DNA from: Kitagawia praeruptora
Taxonomy: Eukaryota > Streptophyta > Magnoliopsida > Apiales > Apiaceae
Direction of reading: 5' to 3'
Length of the DNA stretch: 64,000 nucleotides
Assembly: GCA_037693485.1 (NCBI GenBank)
Contig: CM075344.1
Span: 18,994,501 to 19,058,500 of the forward strand
Shown: positions 21,821 to 33,454 of the stretch, one piece after another
Layout of the letters: each line of letters begins with the position of its first letter
Position numbering within the stretch: the stretch's first letter is position 1
Made by a program: the position numbers and the translations under genes
The notes under the pieces: model-generated
What the model saw: the letters and a program-made list of their open reading frames with translations, nothing else
Databases searched by the model: none
Told to the model about the DNA's origin: nothing

Positions 21821-24250
21821 TCACAAAAGTTCTATTAGCTCATCTACACCATCTCGAATATAACTAGCCATGTCCTCCTCATCATCATCCGGTAGGTTGG
21901 GTACAAAGAATTCATTCTCAAGTTCAACTTCTACGGATTCCTCATTTTCATCTTCATAATTTTTTTTTCGGGTAGCTTCAACAAAACGGACCATAACTTA
22001 TCAAGGGGATCGTCGATATAACAAACCTGCTTCACATGTTTTCCTAACACAAATGGATCATTCAAAAACCCCAACCTGTTCAAATTAACCAATGTGTACC
22101 CCAAGTCATCGACCTTAATTCCTTTGTTCATATCTACCCACTTACAACGAAATACTGGAATCCTAAGGGTCCGTTTGGATTGAGGGTTGAGAAGGGTCGG
22201 GTTGGGTCGGGTTCAAATTTAAAAATTCATTTTTGAGAAAATTTTGAAAAGTAAAGTACTGGATTTTGATAGTTTACGAAAGAATTAACATAATATTACA
22301 TATTAAATCCAAAATCCAACACTTTACTTTTAAAATTTTTTTCAAAAACGAATTTTTAAATTTGAACCCAACCCAACCCAACCCTTCTTAACCCCCAATC
22401 CAAACGGACCCTAAAGTTACAATAGTCCAACTCCCATATATTTGTTATGACACCATAAAATGTATGTGACAAATGCTCTATTTTTTTATCCTTGCCCTGC
22501 ACAACCATTGTATCGGCCTCTACACAAACACTGCTGCATTAGTACTGTAGGTAACACCATCCATTTTGTAGCCGCTGTATGTAGGAACGCCCTTGTTGGG
22601 GCCATCTGCAATCCACCTTATCTCATCTTGTACCTCATTACCATCAAACAAATCGGAAGCAATCTGCCAAAAAATACATATTAGTTGAAAAATGATTTGT
22701 GTGAGCAATTAAGTTTAAAAACATGCACAAAAATATTATGAAAATGCACATAATACCTTATCTTTTGAACCATTTCGGAAATGTCTCATTTTGCTTGTTT
22801 TTTAGCCACATTTCATCATTTTCATGATCTGGATAGGTGGTCATCAAAATTGACATGTGTTCACTGCCCACAATTGTAGAAAATAATTAGAATGACTTCC
22901 TATAAATTCTGTAAAATTATAATTTCACGACTTACTGAAAATATGGCATAATGGCAGTTGTATTTTGTACTACACATAAATGTGCTACATGCAAATCAGT
23001 GCTGCTCGGGTTTACCATTGTTGCGCCAGATAAAGGCTTGTAAGTAGAATCTTTTGTATGCCTACCAGTTTTCGGTACCCCGATAGTCGCTTCCTCGTGG
23101 TCCACCAAACACTCAACCCCCTCTTCCGCAATATAAGCCTCATCAATACAACCTTCTGCATGAGCACGATTCCTTATATATCCCTTAAATGTCTTCATAT
23201 ACCTCTCAAAAGGATACATCCATCTAAGAAAAATTGGTCCGCAAAGCTCAACTTCTCGTACAAGATGAACCGAAAGATGAAACATGATATCAAACAAGGA
23301 AGGGGGGAAGTACTTTTCAAGCTGGCATAAAGTTTCTACTAACTGAGATTGCATTTTCTCCAACTTATCGACCTCAATAACTTTACTGCAAATGGCCTTA
23401 AAGAATAGACAAAACCGAATAACAGTGTTCCTAACCTGTTTTTGCAGCGATGACCGAATTGCAATGGGGAGCAGGTGATGCAAAATCATATGATAGTCAT
23501 GAGATTTCAAACCAGTAAGTCGAAGTGTTTCCATTGACACAAGACTCCTAATATTAGAACAAAATCCATCAGGCAACTTCATTTCGAGAAAGGAAGAGCA
23601 AGCAACCTTTTTTCAGCATGAGTTAAATTCCAAGATGCTAACGGTAACTTCTCCTTTTTTCCCGTATTTTTTGGCCGCAGCTCCACACGAATTCCCATTT
23701 CTGCCATGTCAAGACGAACAGTTTCTTTGTCTTTGGTCTTCTTTGGTATATTAAGAAAGGTACCAAGTAAAGCTTCACAAATATTTTTCTCGATGTGCAT
23801 CACATCGAGAACATGCCTAACCGGCAAATATTTCAAATACACAAGCTGAAAAAATATAAAAACTTTCTTCCAAATTGGCCGAGACTCACCTTTCTTTAAG
23901 CGAGGCTGGCGTTGTGTCTTACCATAAACATGTCTGTTCAAATGTTGTACTCTTTGAAGCACCTGCTCTCCGGTTAATGGAAGTGGAGCAGTTTCTTTTT
24001 CAATGGTGTTATCAAAATTTTTTTTCTGCCGCCGATATGGATGATCACGGGCCAACCACCTCCGATGTCTGAGAAACACACACTTACGGTAATTAACCAG
24101 CCTAGTTGCTTTTGTTTCATCAACACAAATTGTACAACCATTATACCCTTTCACAACATTTCCGGACAAGTTACCATAGGCCGGATAGTCACTTATTGTC
24201 CATAACAAAATGGCTTTAAACAAAAAGTGCTCCTTTTTTAATGCATCATA
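21821..24250 (-). pseudogene. tnp2: TNP2-type CACTA transposase (Transposase_21, DUF4218, DUF4216), broken
   Basis: On the minus strand, in order: the Transposase_21 core (LLWTISDYPAYGNLSGNVVK, CTICVDETKA, then HVLDVMHIEKNICEALLGTF); DUF4218 (LRLTGLKSHDYHMILHHLLP, PPSLFDIMFHLSVHLVREVE, FERYMKTFKGYIRNRAHAEG); an exon near 22760-22867 (EHMSILMTTYPDHENDEMW, KNKQNETFPKWF); and DUF4216 (RWIADGPNKGVPTYSGYKMD, IPVFRCKWVDMNKGIKVDDL). The protein ends with the acidic tail ASYIRDGVDELIELL at 21821. Breaks: a frameshift near 23580 at the DUF4218 start; a MITE at 22167-22411 inside DUF4216; and a frameshift in an A10 run near 21960. The N-terminus ahead of the core is missing where the internal duplication begins (24256). 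This would cut and paste the element; it is not functional as it stands. Confidence 0.85.
22167..22411. mobile_element. Tourist-like (PIF/Harbinger) MITE inside the transposase
   Basis: The 245-bp foldback element starts GGGTCCGTTTGGATTGAGGG and its right end is the near-perfect complement (CCAATCCAAACGGACCC). It is flanked by TAA (22164-22166 and 22412-22414), the PIF/Harbinger target duplication. The inverted repeat extends about 90 bp from each side. It splits the DUF4216 coding segment just before IPVFRCKWVD. Confidence 0.85.
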
Positions 24251-24255
24251 AACAT

Positions 24256-25316
24256 ATATGAACGATATTTTCCTTTGCAAATAAAAAGTACCACGTATTA
24301 ATAGAGTGCTATATATAATATAGTTCTTGTTATCGATCGATTTATAAACCACGATATAATCACACTCACAATATTGAACAAATTAACATATTAATTACTA
24401 ATTAATAATATAAGATTCAAAGGATAGGAACGGGAGTGAAAAATTTATAAATTAAAAGAGTTATTTTGGGCGAAAACGAAATAGTATTCAGACAATGGTT
24501 TCTGTTAAAAAAATGCTTGTGCAAACTGCAATCCCACAACAGAAATTTAAAAAAAACCGTTGTATGATTCATACAACGGTTTTTTAAATATGCAAAGGGT
24601 TGTTGGAAAGCATATTGCACAACAAAATTTCAAATATTTCCGTTGTCTGAATTACACAACGGTATTTTGGAAAAAAGACTTGTCTGAGGTGCTTTGGCAC
24701 AACAGTTTTTGCGGCAAAACCATTGTCTTTATTTTCCAGCTATTTAAATCAATTTGTACCGTTTATACGGCTTCGAATGTGTTATTAAGTTGAAACATAA
24801 TAACGTAAGACATTTTTGACCGTATTTACTTATACTTATTCGAATAATACATGGGTAATGTAAAATTCGTATCACGTGTTAGGGTTTAGGGTTTATTTTA
24901 TCAAGAATCGCGAACACGAGACTGGTTGATATTTCATTTATATAAATAACAAATTTATTCAATATGAACGATATTTTCCTTTGCAAGTAAATAGTACCAC
25001 GTATCAATAGAGTGCTATATATAATATAGTTCTTGTTATCGATCGATTTATAAACCACGATATAATCATACTCATAATATTGAACAAATAACATATTAAT
25101 TACTTATTAATAATATAAGATTCAAAGGATAGGAACGGGAGTGAAAAATTTATAAATTAAAAGCATTATTTTGGGTGAAAACGAAATAGTATTCAGACAA
25201 TGGTTTCTGTTAAATATAATAACGTAAGACATTTTTGACCGTATTTACTTATAATTATTCGAATAATACATGGGTAATGTAAAATCTGTATCACGTGTTA
25301 GGGTTTAGGATTTAAG
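24256..25316. repeat. Internal duplication within the CACTA element
   Basis: The block at 24256-24897 recurs at 24962-25316. Shared stretches include ATGAACGATATTTTCC, TATCGATCGATTTATAAACC, CAAAGGATAGGAACGGGAGT and CGTATCACGTG.TAGGGTTTAG-type DNA. Copy 1 contains about 285 bp (24509-24793) that copy 2 lacks. That extra block is full of ACAACGG / CCGTTGT motifs like those of the element ends. Confidence 0.8.
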
Positions 25317-25801
25317 ATTTGTACTCGGTGATATTTTATTTATAATAATAACGAATTTAATTTAATTGATAAGAACAATATTTCTTTACACATAGAAGGT
25401 TTAATTAAATCAATTTGAATTTAATTTAATTTGATTTAGTCGATAACAACGATGTGAATGAAATTTAATTTTTAATAATAAATATTATTAAATTAAATTG
25501 AACAAATTAATTATTTTTATTAATACATTTTGGTTCAATATAAAAGTTAGTATAACAATTTTTTACATTTTTTTATCATTATAAAAAATATACATATATG
25601 TATAATTCAAATTATTATACTCAAATTTATAAATTACTAAATATATGTTTTATTTGAATATTATAATAGATTATTAAAAATATTATAATAGAATATTAAT
25701 ATAGTATTGGTTAAGTTTGCTTAGGTTTACTTTCCCTCTTTCATTTCTCAATCACAATTTTCATTTCCCTCTCTTTTCATCTTCGGGCGGCGACAGGTCT
25801 C

Positions 25802-25960
25802 CACTACTAGAAAAAGTCACATAGACATCGGGGTTTAGACATCGGTTGGAAAAATACGTGATGTTAAACTAAATTTTACATCGCTTTTTCGAAAACTGAT
25901 GTCTACTCCCTCTTTGGACATCAGCACCATAAAATAACCGTTGTTAAAGTTTAATTAATT
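25802..25960 (+). mobile_element. 5' terminus of a second CACTA family
   Basis: CACTACTAGAAAAAGTCAC at 25802 is a classic CACTA start, followed by repeated AGACATCGG-type motifs (GACATCGGGGTTTAGACATC, then CTGATGTCTA, GGACATCAGC). The matching end (TTTTTCTAGTAGTG) is not seen before the outer element ends at 31733, so this is a truncated or chimeric piece. It lies about 500 bp upstream of the 5' UTR of the plus-strand gene. Confidence 0.6.
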
Positions 25961-26209
25961 TTAAAAGACCCCGGGTCCAAAAATATTTCCCCCCTTTACC
26001 AAATATTCATTCCCCCCTTACCAAAATTTCATTCCCCCGCCCTTAGAATAATTTTCATTTCCCCCCTTTTGCTTTTCAGACATTAACACACCCACCTACA
26101 CAGCCGCACTAAACATTAAACACTAAACATTACACACTCTCTCCCATCTTTTTTCGCTCTCTCCCATCTTTTTTCATATGAACCCTAGTTTTTCCCCCCT
26201 TAATAATTA

Positions 26210-27240
26210 ATTATAAAAGTATAATTATTAACCCTAGTTTCTCAAGTTGTCCACCTGGAGGCTCGATTGATTCCGACGAGGTCTTCATTTGCTCTCAATA
26301 ACCTCGACTGTTCGGTTCTTTGCTCGATTTGTTCATCAATTCGTAAGTACATGATATCCTATATATGTAACTTTTTATCGATTTGTTCATCAATAAGCTG
26401 ATGCATGTGCTTTTTGTATATTTTGTTCATCGATTTGCTCAAGTTTTTCAATTTTATTTAACTTATTATGTTAAAATCTAATTGGGTCTATTCGTATATA
26501 GATTGTTGTGTTCTTTACTAGATTGTTGGTAATTTTGTTTGTATTTGCTTTGATTTTTTGAATTTTTCTGGTAATTCACTTAAAGATGTGTTCATCGTTT
26601 ACATATAAAGATTTGTTCTGCTAATTTCTCAATTTGTAAGAACATCCAATGTAACTAAGCCGATGCATGTCATTTTTGTAAATTTTGTTCAATAGAATTG
26701 TACGTTAGCCGATGCATGTCTCTTGCTTGATTTCTCTTTTTATGTTATGCATGCATTAGTGTGTTTATTATTGTGTTTCCCTGTGTTTTAGTTTATGTAA
26801 TTGTTGTGTAAGATATATATGCATAGTGATTTATGCCTACCAAGTGTTTGATAATATGTTATTGTGATTTTTGTGTGAGTTTTGGACTTTGTGTTTTAGT
26901 TTATGTCATTGTTGTGTAAGATATATATGCATAGTGATTTATGCATACCAAGTGTTTGATAGTATGTCACTGTGATTTTTGTGTGAGTTTTGGACTTTGT
27001 GTGAGATTTTGGACTTTGTGTGAGATTTATGTGATATTTGTGTGAGTTTTGGACTTTGTGTGAGATTTTTGTGATATTTGAGTGAGTTTTTGACTTTGTT
27101 TGTGTGAGATTTATGTGATTTTTGATTGAGTTTGTGACTATGTTTCTTTGTTTGTGACTGTGTTTCTTTGTTTGTGACTATAATTTATGTGACTTTGGTT
27201 GAGATTTATGTTTCTTTCTCTATTTGTGTGTAGATTTATC
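26210..27240 (+). promoter_or_regulatory. 5' UTR with an 891-bp leader intron and a 108-bp tandem repeat
   Basis: Upstream of the ATG at 27241 there is a consensus donor (TC|GTAAGT at 26343) and acceptor (GTGTGTAG ending 27233), giving a leader intron of about 891 bp. Only the last seven bases of the 5' UTR lie in the coding exon. The intron holds two copies of a 108-bp unit (26782-26889, 26890-26998), then degenerate GTGTGAG-TTTTGGACTTT repeats to about 27190. The far upstream part has TCTCTCCCATC repeats (26130-26180). Confidence 0.55.
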
Positions 27241-29152
27241 ATGGATTCAAGGAAAACAAAATATGCCTCTGCCCTTTTAAAGGCATTAAAGAAGAACAAG
27301 TCAGCCTCAATGACCGAAACACTAGTGCAGCCCTCTCAAAGTAATTCCTCCCCTGTGTCTGTTAAAGGGAAGGCCATTTCCAGCAATTTACAAATTCAAA
27401 TATCCAAGAAAAGGAAACGTGGGAGTCAAGCAGTGACTGAGAAAAAAGAGGGACTTAAACTCTTGAAACGCGGAGCTGTGACAATGCATAGGATTGTACG
27501 ACGTAAGATCCTGGGCATCAAGCTCCCCGTGCCTTTCAATGCAAAGGGTGAGCCCTACGGTGATGCGGGAACTGAAATGCAGTCTTACATCAGAGTTCTT
27601 GCAAGAATTAAAGTCGCAGTATGGTATGATTCATGGATACGTGTTCCGAAAGAAAGAAAGAATAAAATATGGGATTGTGTGCAGGTAACATTGATTGCCC
27701 TTATTAGTACTTAAGTACACATTGTTGCCTACCACCTAACTTGCACTTAAGTAACAATTCTTATGAATGTAGATGGCATTTGATGTGCCGCCAACAGCAA
27801 GGAAGATGGTGTTGAAGTCAGCGTGCCAGAAGTGGAGGGAGTTTAAAAGTCGATTAACAACTGAATACATCCTTCCTTACCGGGATCAACTTGAATTGTT
27901 GGAGTCTCCTCCAGCTGACTACTCATTTATCGAGAAAGCACATTGGGATATGTTTGTTTCTGATCGTCTCTCTATTGAGTTTAGTGTGAGTTTTTGACTT
28001 TATTTGTTTTCAAAGTTCTTACAAGTTACATTAGGCTTTGTTGCTAATTTTTTAACTATTTGTTATGTGAAAAGGAGATCCACACTACGCATAAAAAGAG
28101 AAGGGAGTTGAATGAATACCCTCACTGCATCTCTCGCAAGGGTTATGCTAACCTTGAACAAGAAATGGTTAGTAATATACACTCTTTGATTTTTTACAAG
28201 AGTCATATTCAAACGGGCTGATGTTTCTTCATTTTGATATCTCGAACATGGTTATTCATGCAGTCGCAAAGCAATCCTGAAATGGAGATAGATCGGTCAG
28301 CTACCTGGGTTCGTGCGCGACAGGATAAAGATGGAAACTATAAGGATCCTAAAGCTAAAGAGATTGCTGAAGATATTGTAAGTTATTCATTTGCCTTTTA
28401 ATTAAATTTCCACATTACCAAAATATTTGTGGTCACCCTTTGATTTTTGGTTAAATTTTCAGGCGGTTATGAAATGGAGAATCAGTGAAGGGGAATTGAC
28501 AGAGGAAGGCACTGATGATGTCCTCTCAAAGATGCTAGGTAAACCTGAGCATCGAGGACGAGTCCGTGGCCAAGGGACTCATGTCAAGCAGTCTGTGTAC
28601 TTTAACCTGCCGAGGCAGAGGAAGAAAAAAACAATTGAAGAGAGGATCCAAGATGGTATCCAGAAGTTTATAAAAGAAGAAAGAGAAAAGATTGTTCAAG
28701 AGCGGGATGAGTTTTGGGCTACGGAGATGGAGAATATAAAAGCTCTTTTAGGTGGAAAGCTTACAGGTGCCGGTAACAGTCCAAATGTTGTCTCACAGCA
28801 AGGAAGCTGTAGCAAGGGTGCACATGCAATTTTGAATGACCTGGAGTTGCTAGGTGTACGAAAGCAACTGGATCTTGATACTGACAAATTGGTGGCTGAA
28901 AAATCGAGTGAGAAGATTGATGACCTGGAGTTGAAGGTTGCCGATATTGAGAAGGTTGACAATATTGAAGAGAAGATTGACAATGTTAAGGAAAAGGTTG
29001 AAGATGAGGCTGGGATTCATAAGATTGTTCAGGTTGAGAGTAATGCGTTTGAGGAGATGGCAAATGATGAGGACAAGAATATTGGGGGGGGGGCTGGGTG
29101 CGCTGTGGAGTGGGAATTAACCATAGACTCCCCTAGGCAAAGGAGGCATTGA
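27241..29152 (+). CDS. CACTA-encoded Transposase_24 (Ptta/En/Spm) protein, five exons
   Basis: Exons 27241-27684, 27773-27985, 28075-28167, 28264-28377 and 28463-29152 join in phase 0 with GT-AG introns and give 517 residues. The N-terminus is basic (KKRKRGSQAV, likely nuclear). The middle (VPFNAKGEPYGDAGTEMQSY, KNKIWDCV, KWREFKSRLTTEYI, HWDMFVSDRLSIE, ATWVRARQDKDG) matches plant Transposase_24 (PF03004 family, by recall), the TNPA-like partner of TNP2. The C-terminus is a charged coiled coil (EKIDDLELKVADIEKVDNIE). This type of protein binds element ends and assists transposition in the nucleus. A G10 run at 29083-29092 lies just before the stop and may have shifted the frame; the protease part that follows (29153-30643) could originally have been the same polypeptide. 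Start choice: first ATG after the leader intron, in good context. Confidence 0.75.
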
Positions 29153-30643
29153 AGGATGGCAAAACATCCAGATTTGTGTTGTGCAAAGAAGCTTTCGGAT
29201 CAGCCAAAAAACAAGTTCTATTTTTATCAGATGTCCATGCCTTATGCGCAGGAGGAGAAATATCAGGGTCCGTTATTTTCTTGTTTATTAAGTAAGTATC
29301 TAAGTTTAATATTTAGATCATCGCTTCCAATAATTGTTTTTATTTCTGCAACTTAGTTTTTAATTGTGTCCATAATTGTTTACTTTTTATATAGTTTATT
29401 GGAGATGTTTTTGAAAAGACACAAGATGTCCAGCACGATATGCTTCGTTGATCCTGGGATGGTTGGCGCAAATGGTTGCGGTACTGTTACAGAGAGGGCT
29501 CGTGAATTATCTTTTAGATTCAGAAATGGAGAGCGAGGAGCCTATTTTCTAGTGCCATACAACGTCGCGTGAGTACTTATTTCTTTACTTTTACCATTTG
29601 TATTATTTATAAAAATACATGCTTTTTAATAAAAACTGATATAAAATTAACGAAATTAATCAGGAAAAACATTTAATATTTAGTCCTAAAATTTGAGAAA
29701 TTAATCAGGTAAATCATTGTTAGAGTATTAATATTTAAGATATATGTCCTTAATTAGTCCTAACAAATAATTATCATCACATAATAACTTTTGTGTGAAG
29801 ACTAATTTATTGATCATGTTATTTTCAATTTAAGTCACAAAGGCCCTTGTTATTAACAAAGATATATGCAATGGTGCTCTAATTATCAATATCCCTTCGT
29901 GTATAATTGATGATATTTTCAGTTGAAACTACATAATTGTTTTAGCCTATAAACGTTAAGTAAATATTATTGTTCTTATTTTTCGGTGTCACAATTTACT
30001 AAGAACCACTGGTCGCTAACTGTTGTGCATCCTGAAACACAAGTGGTTTACCACATGGACCCTCTGAAGCGTAGATTACCAAGTGCAGAATGGATTGAGG
30101 TGGTTGATATGTGAGTACCTCTCAGAACTTAAAATTAATTTTTAATCTGCTTTAACAATTAATACAAATGTATAGTAATTTGATTTATAATATATTGTCG
30201 TAGTGCGATCAAATTTTACAAGGAAAGTTCCAGGAAGTTGGTGGTGAAGAAAATCACTTGGGAGAATCTGGCGGTAATAATTTGTCATTTATCATCGGTT
30301 TTCCTGATTTTCATGAGTTTCTTGTACGAATGTATAAATTCTTTTTTACGTGTTGATTAGGGTGTTCCTCTCCAAACTGGAACTAAGGACTGTGGCTTAT
30401 TTGTGATGCGGTATATGAAAGAGATATGCACTGATAAGGAATTCAGTTTTCATATTAAGGTAAATTACACATATTTAACCCTGACTAATGTTCTTGTTTT
30501 TTGTATTGAAAGTATATAAATTATAATGTTGTTCTCCTGCTTTTCAGTGGCAGCGGAGGGGAAACCTTGCTTACAACAACGATGACCTCAATGAGATAAG
30601 GATCGAATGGGCCAAGTATTTCATGAAGAACCATGCACGTTGA
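29153..30643 (+). pseudogene. Ulp1-type (C48) cysteine protease region of the same CACTA gene
   Basis: Exon-like pieces follow on the plus strand: about 29140-29292 (ALKDGKTSRFVLCKEAF), 29395-29568 (SSTICFVDPGMVGANG, GERGAYFLVPYNV), about 30003-30110 (HWSLTVVHPETQVVYHMDPL), 30204-30273, 30361-30459 (GVPLQTGTKDCGLFVMRYMK) and 30548-30643, ending WAKYFMKNHAR and TGA. The C48 catalytic set is visible: His in HWSL, Asp in YHMD, Gln in PLQTG and Cys in KDCG. Family members cleave SUMO-like modifiers; in CACTA elements the role is unproven. The frame changes between RQRRH-stop and the first piece, and the acceptor near 30003 gives the wrong phase, so I call it broken or wrongly resolved by eye. The last four exons join cleanly. 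Confidence 0.7.
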
Positions 30644-30859
30644 ACAGTTTCAATACTTCTTGTTATTTCAGAATGAACATTTTCAGTAAACTGTGGTGGC
30701 CGTTAGTTTTATATTTTGTGGAATATGTTCATTCCGAAATAGGGGCCCAATGTTCGTACTCTTGATGGTATGTTTGTCTAACGGAGTAGATATGTTGGTA
30801 TGAATGTTATGGTTGTATGGATTTGGATTTTATGGTTGGAATTTTAGTAATGTTATTTA

Positions 30860-31733
30860 CTAAAGGTTGTAGACAATGCCATTTAGTAATTTGTTTAGTT
30901 TGCACATTTAAATTATACCTTTGTCTAATGTACTTGTAGACAATACTATGAAAAACCAAAATATTGTCAAAATAGAACCTAGACAACAAGAAAATGAATA
31001 GAAGCTTGTGTTACAGTTGCTCAGAAAACACACAAATGTAAACAATAAGATAAAAATATTTGTATTACAGTTACTCGCACAACACATAAATGATAACGCT
31101 AAAATAGAAAAACTTGTGTCAAAACAGCTCAGGCAACGAATCTAACAATTAAAACCCTTGTGAACGAAATATTCAGACAACACTTTATAAAACTCTTACA
31201 TTGTCTAACAACAAAAACTACAATGGTTTCTGTTCAAGTAAACCGTTGTGTAACAAATATTCAGACAACACTTTTTAAAACAATTCCATCGTCTAACAAA
31301 CGAAATAACAATGGTTTCTTTCTATAAAACCATTGTGAGAAATTATTTAACACAACATCACAGATATAGAAGACCATTGTCTATAAAACTATACTGCAAC
31401 CCAACCAATTAATGTTGTGTTGGATGAAAACGAAATAGAAAACACAACCAAAACAAGAAACCCTTGTCTAAACATGCCTAGAACAACGGTTTCTGAGTTA
31501 AGGACCATTGTTGTAATGTAGTTTGTACAATACTTTTTAAAAGCATACTGTTGTTGTTTCTGGTATTCACACAACGTTTCAGTAAATACTGACTGTTGTC
31601 GAAGAAGGCTCACACAACGGTTTTGGTACCGTTGGCTGATATAGGCATCAGACGTCGCCTCAATAGACAACAGGAAAACAGGGCATCAGACAACGGGCAA
31701 AACCCGTTGTCTAAGCCTGTTTTCCTTGTAGTG
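30860..31733. repeat. Right subterminal repeat array and terminus of the CACTA element
   Basis: AGACAAC / CCGTTGT motifs begin sparsely near 30868 and become dense from 31140 to 31710. They end with CAGACAACGGGCAAAACCCG and TTGTCT, an inverted pair, then the terminus. The motif matches the left array. Confidence 0.85.
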
Positions 31734-31736
31734 TAG

Positions 31737-32049
31737 GATTGTACAAATTTTTAATATTAAGCAATCTTCGCAATATGAATTTTTCACTCTTTTGATTTGC
31801 AATTAATCTTAATTGCATTATTATATATTACGAATTACTTTTCATAAATATATATAAGAGTCAATTAGAATTTACCACTAAATTTAAATTAATCATATCA
31901 TTATTATCCTAATTCAATTATCGTGGTTACTTAACAATTTTTTGAAATACAAAATTTATTTTATTTAATTTTTATAATTATTCTGTAACCTTTCCGCTTC
32001 CCAAGAATTTCGAAGAAAATTATAAAGTAAGGAAATCATACCATTCCAT
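31737..32049. other. AT-rich flank without a recognised gene
   Basis: Lies between the CACTA target duplication and the 3' end of the CNL pseudogene. No coding signal. Confidence 0.5.
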
Positions 32050-33454
32050 AAAAAAAAAGGTCGATGCTCAGCAAAATTGTCCACGAGTAACGTTGAACCA
32101 GGATCCATTTTTTTCAGCATAGAAGCTTACGATTCTCTCCAAGTAAGCTATCTCCAGTGATTTTAATCTGGGGAAAATTATTATTTCTCCATCAGCTGTG
32201 CCTTCATTCATTATGATGGCTTCCATAGACTCACAATGAGATACCCTGAGCTCTTGCAGCTGTCCAGACTTTTTGCAATTTTGTTGCAAAAGAGGTATTT
32301 CAATTCAGAGCAGTTCTCAATTTTTAAAATGATAAGTTTGGATAAACAAATTGCCCCATGTTGAAGACTATGTGAAAATCTCTCTAGATGCCCCATCTTG
32401 TCACATTCACCAATATATATATATTCTTTCCAAGTGTTTGCAAATGCTACTCACTTCAACATCGCTGTTCCCCAATATTCTCACTTCTTCAGCCCTTACC
32501 ATCAAACCTTCCCAGGATTGCGAGTGATTGACATACAACACAATTAACTTTATTGATGGAACTATCCCAACTCGTTCTCAATAATGAACCTTATCCGGAC
32601 CCACAGATACCTCTATATCAGGAAATACATTTCTACCTTGAAAAGTATCAACACCATAGAAATGAAATTGTAAACTTTTCAAATAAGTCAATTTACTAAT
32701 CTCCGTCACTATGCGGTCAATTTAATGTTCCTCAAGGTCAATGATGTATCCCCTCGGTATATGTAATTCTTCCAGACCGGATAGACTATATATGACATTT
32801 GATCCCATTACCAATCTATCTTGCCCGGGTGAGACCTGGATCTCTAACTTTTGAAGACATTTCAGGTTTGCTACATCCAACGGGCTTGGGAGATCACAAT
32901 CACAAATGTAGAGAGTTTTGAGTTTTTTGGGGAAAAAACTAACATCTCTCTTCCTTTTATCACAGTTTAATAAAATAAGTGTCCGGAGATTACCCAAGCG
33001 TTGAAGAGAGAACTTCTCCAAAGATATGCACACATTTTGTAGCATCAGACAACCGAGATGCACAAATATTTGGAAGAAGCCATCTAAGAATTGTTGTCGA
33101 TGCTTGTTGCATTGTAGCCACAAAGTATGCAGGTCAGGGAATACCGGATGCTCATCGAAATGAACATCAGTCTCCACATTTAAACGTAATAATTTTTGGG
33201 TACAATAACTGACATCATCAGATGGAAAATGCCGTAAGTTGCATTTTACATGTAAAAATGCATATTTTGAATCTGTGGAAGCCAGGTTTCTTGATACGTC
33301 TCTGATGATGTCATGAACTTTAGTTTCATGATATCGTCCAGAGTCAAGCAACAAAGAAGAATCCTTGAGAGAGTCAACCATAGCAAGTACTCTTGATTCT
33401 CCATCGCGTATAAGTTGTGAGCCTGTTGCTAACTGGATCAACATCTTCTTATAG
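32050..33454 (-). pseudogene. CNL resistance gene, C-terminal NB-ARC end and LRR region
   Basis: On the minus strand the piece starts right at the Copia insertion (target duplication TATAG, 33450-33454). The end of NB-ARC follows (MLIQLATGSQLIRDGESRV, SSLLLDSGRYHETKVHDIIR; VHD is the MHD-type motif). Then come LRRs (HFPSDDVSYCTQKLLRLNVE, LHTLWLQC, LKTLYICDCDLPSPLDVANL, LEELHIPRG). After a stop near 32724 the LRRs continue with more stops (SKLTYLKSLQFHF, LSKLIILKIENCSELKYLF, LQELRVSHCESMEAIIMNEG, FPRLKSLEIAYLERIV). CNL proteins are cytoplasmic immune receptors: NB-ARC binds ADP/ATP and the LRR senses the pathogen. The rest of NB-ARC continues at 61605-62192 on the far side of the insertion. 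Several stops and frameshifts show it is dead. Confidence 0.9.

Larger units (their letters stand above)
21108..31733. mobile_element. CACTA (En/Spm-like) DNA transposon, 10.6 kb
   Basis: The left end is CACTACACCAAATATG (21108) and the right end in reverse complement is CACTACAAGGAAAACAGG (31733). Both are flanked by TAG (21105-21107 and 31734-31736), the 3-bp target duplication of CACTA elements. Both ends carry arrays of CAGACAACGGTTT-type subterminal repeats. Two gene units are transcribed outward from the middle: a TNP2-type transposase on the minus strand (21821-24250, broken), and a Transposase_24 gene with a Ulp1-protease region on the plus strand (27241-30643). A Tourist-like MITE, an internal duplication and the end of a second CACTA family lie inside. 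Confidence 0.92.
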
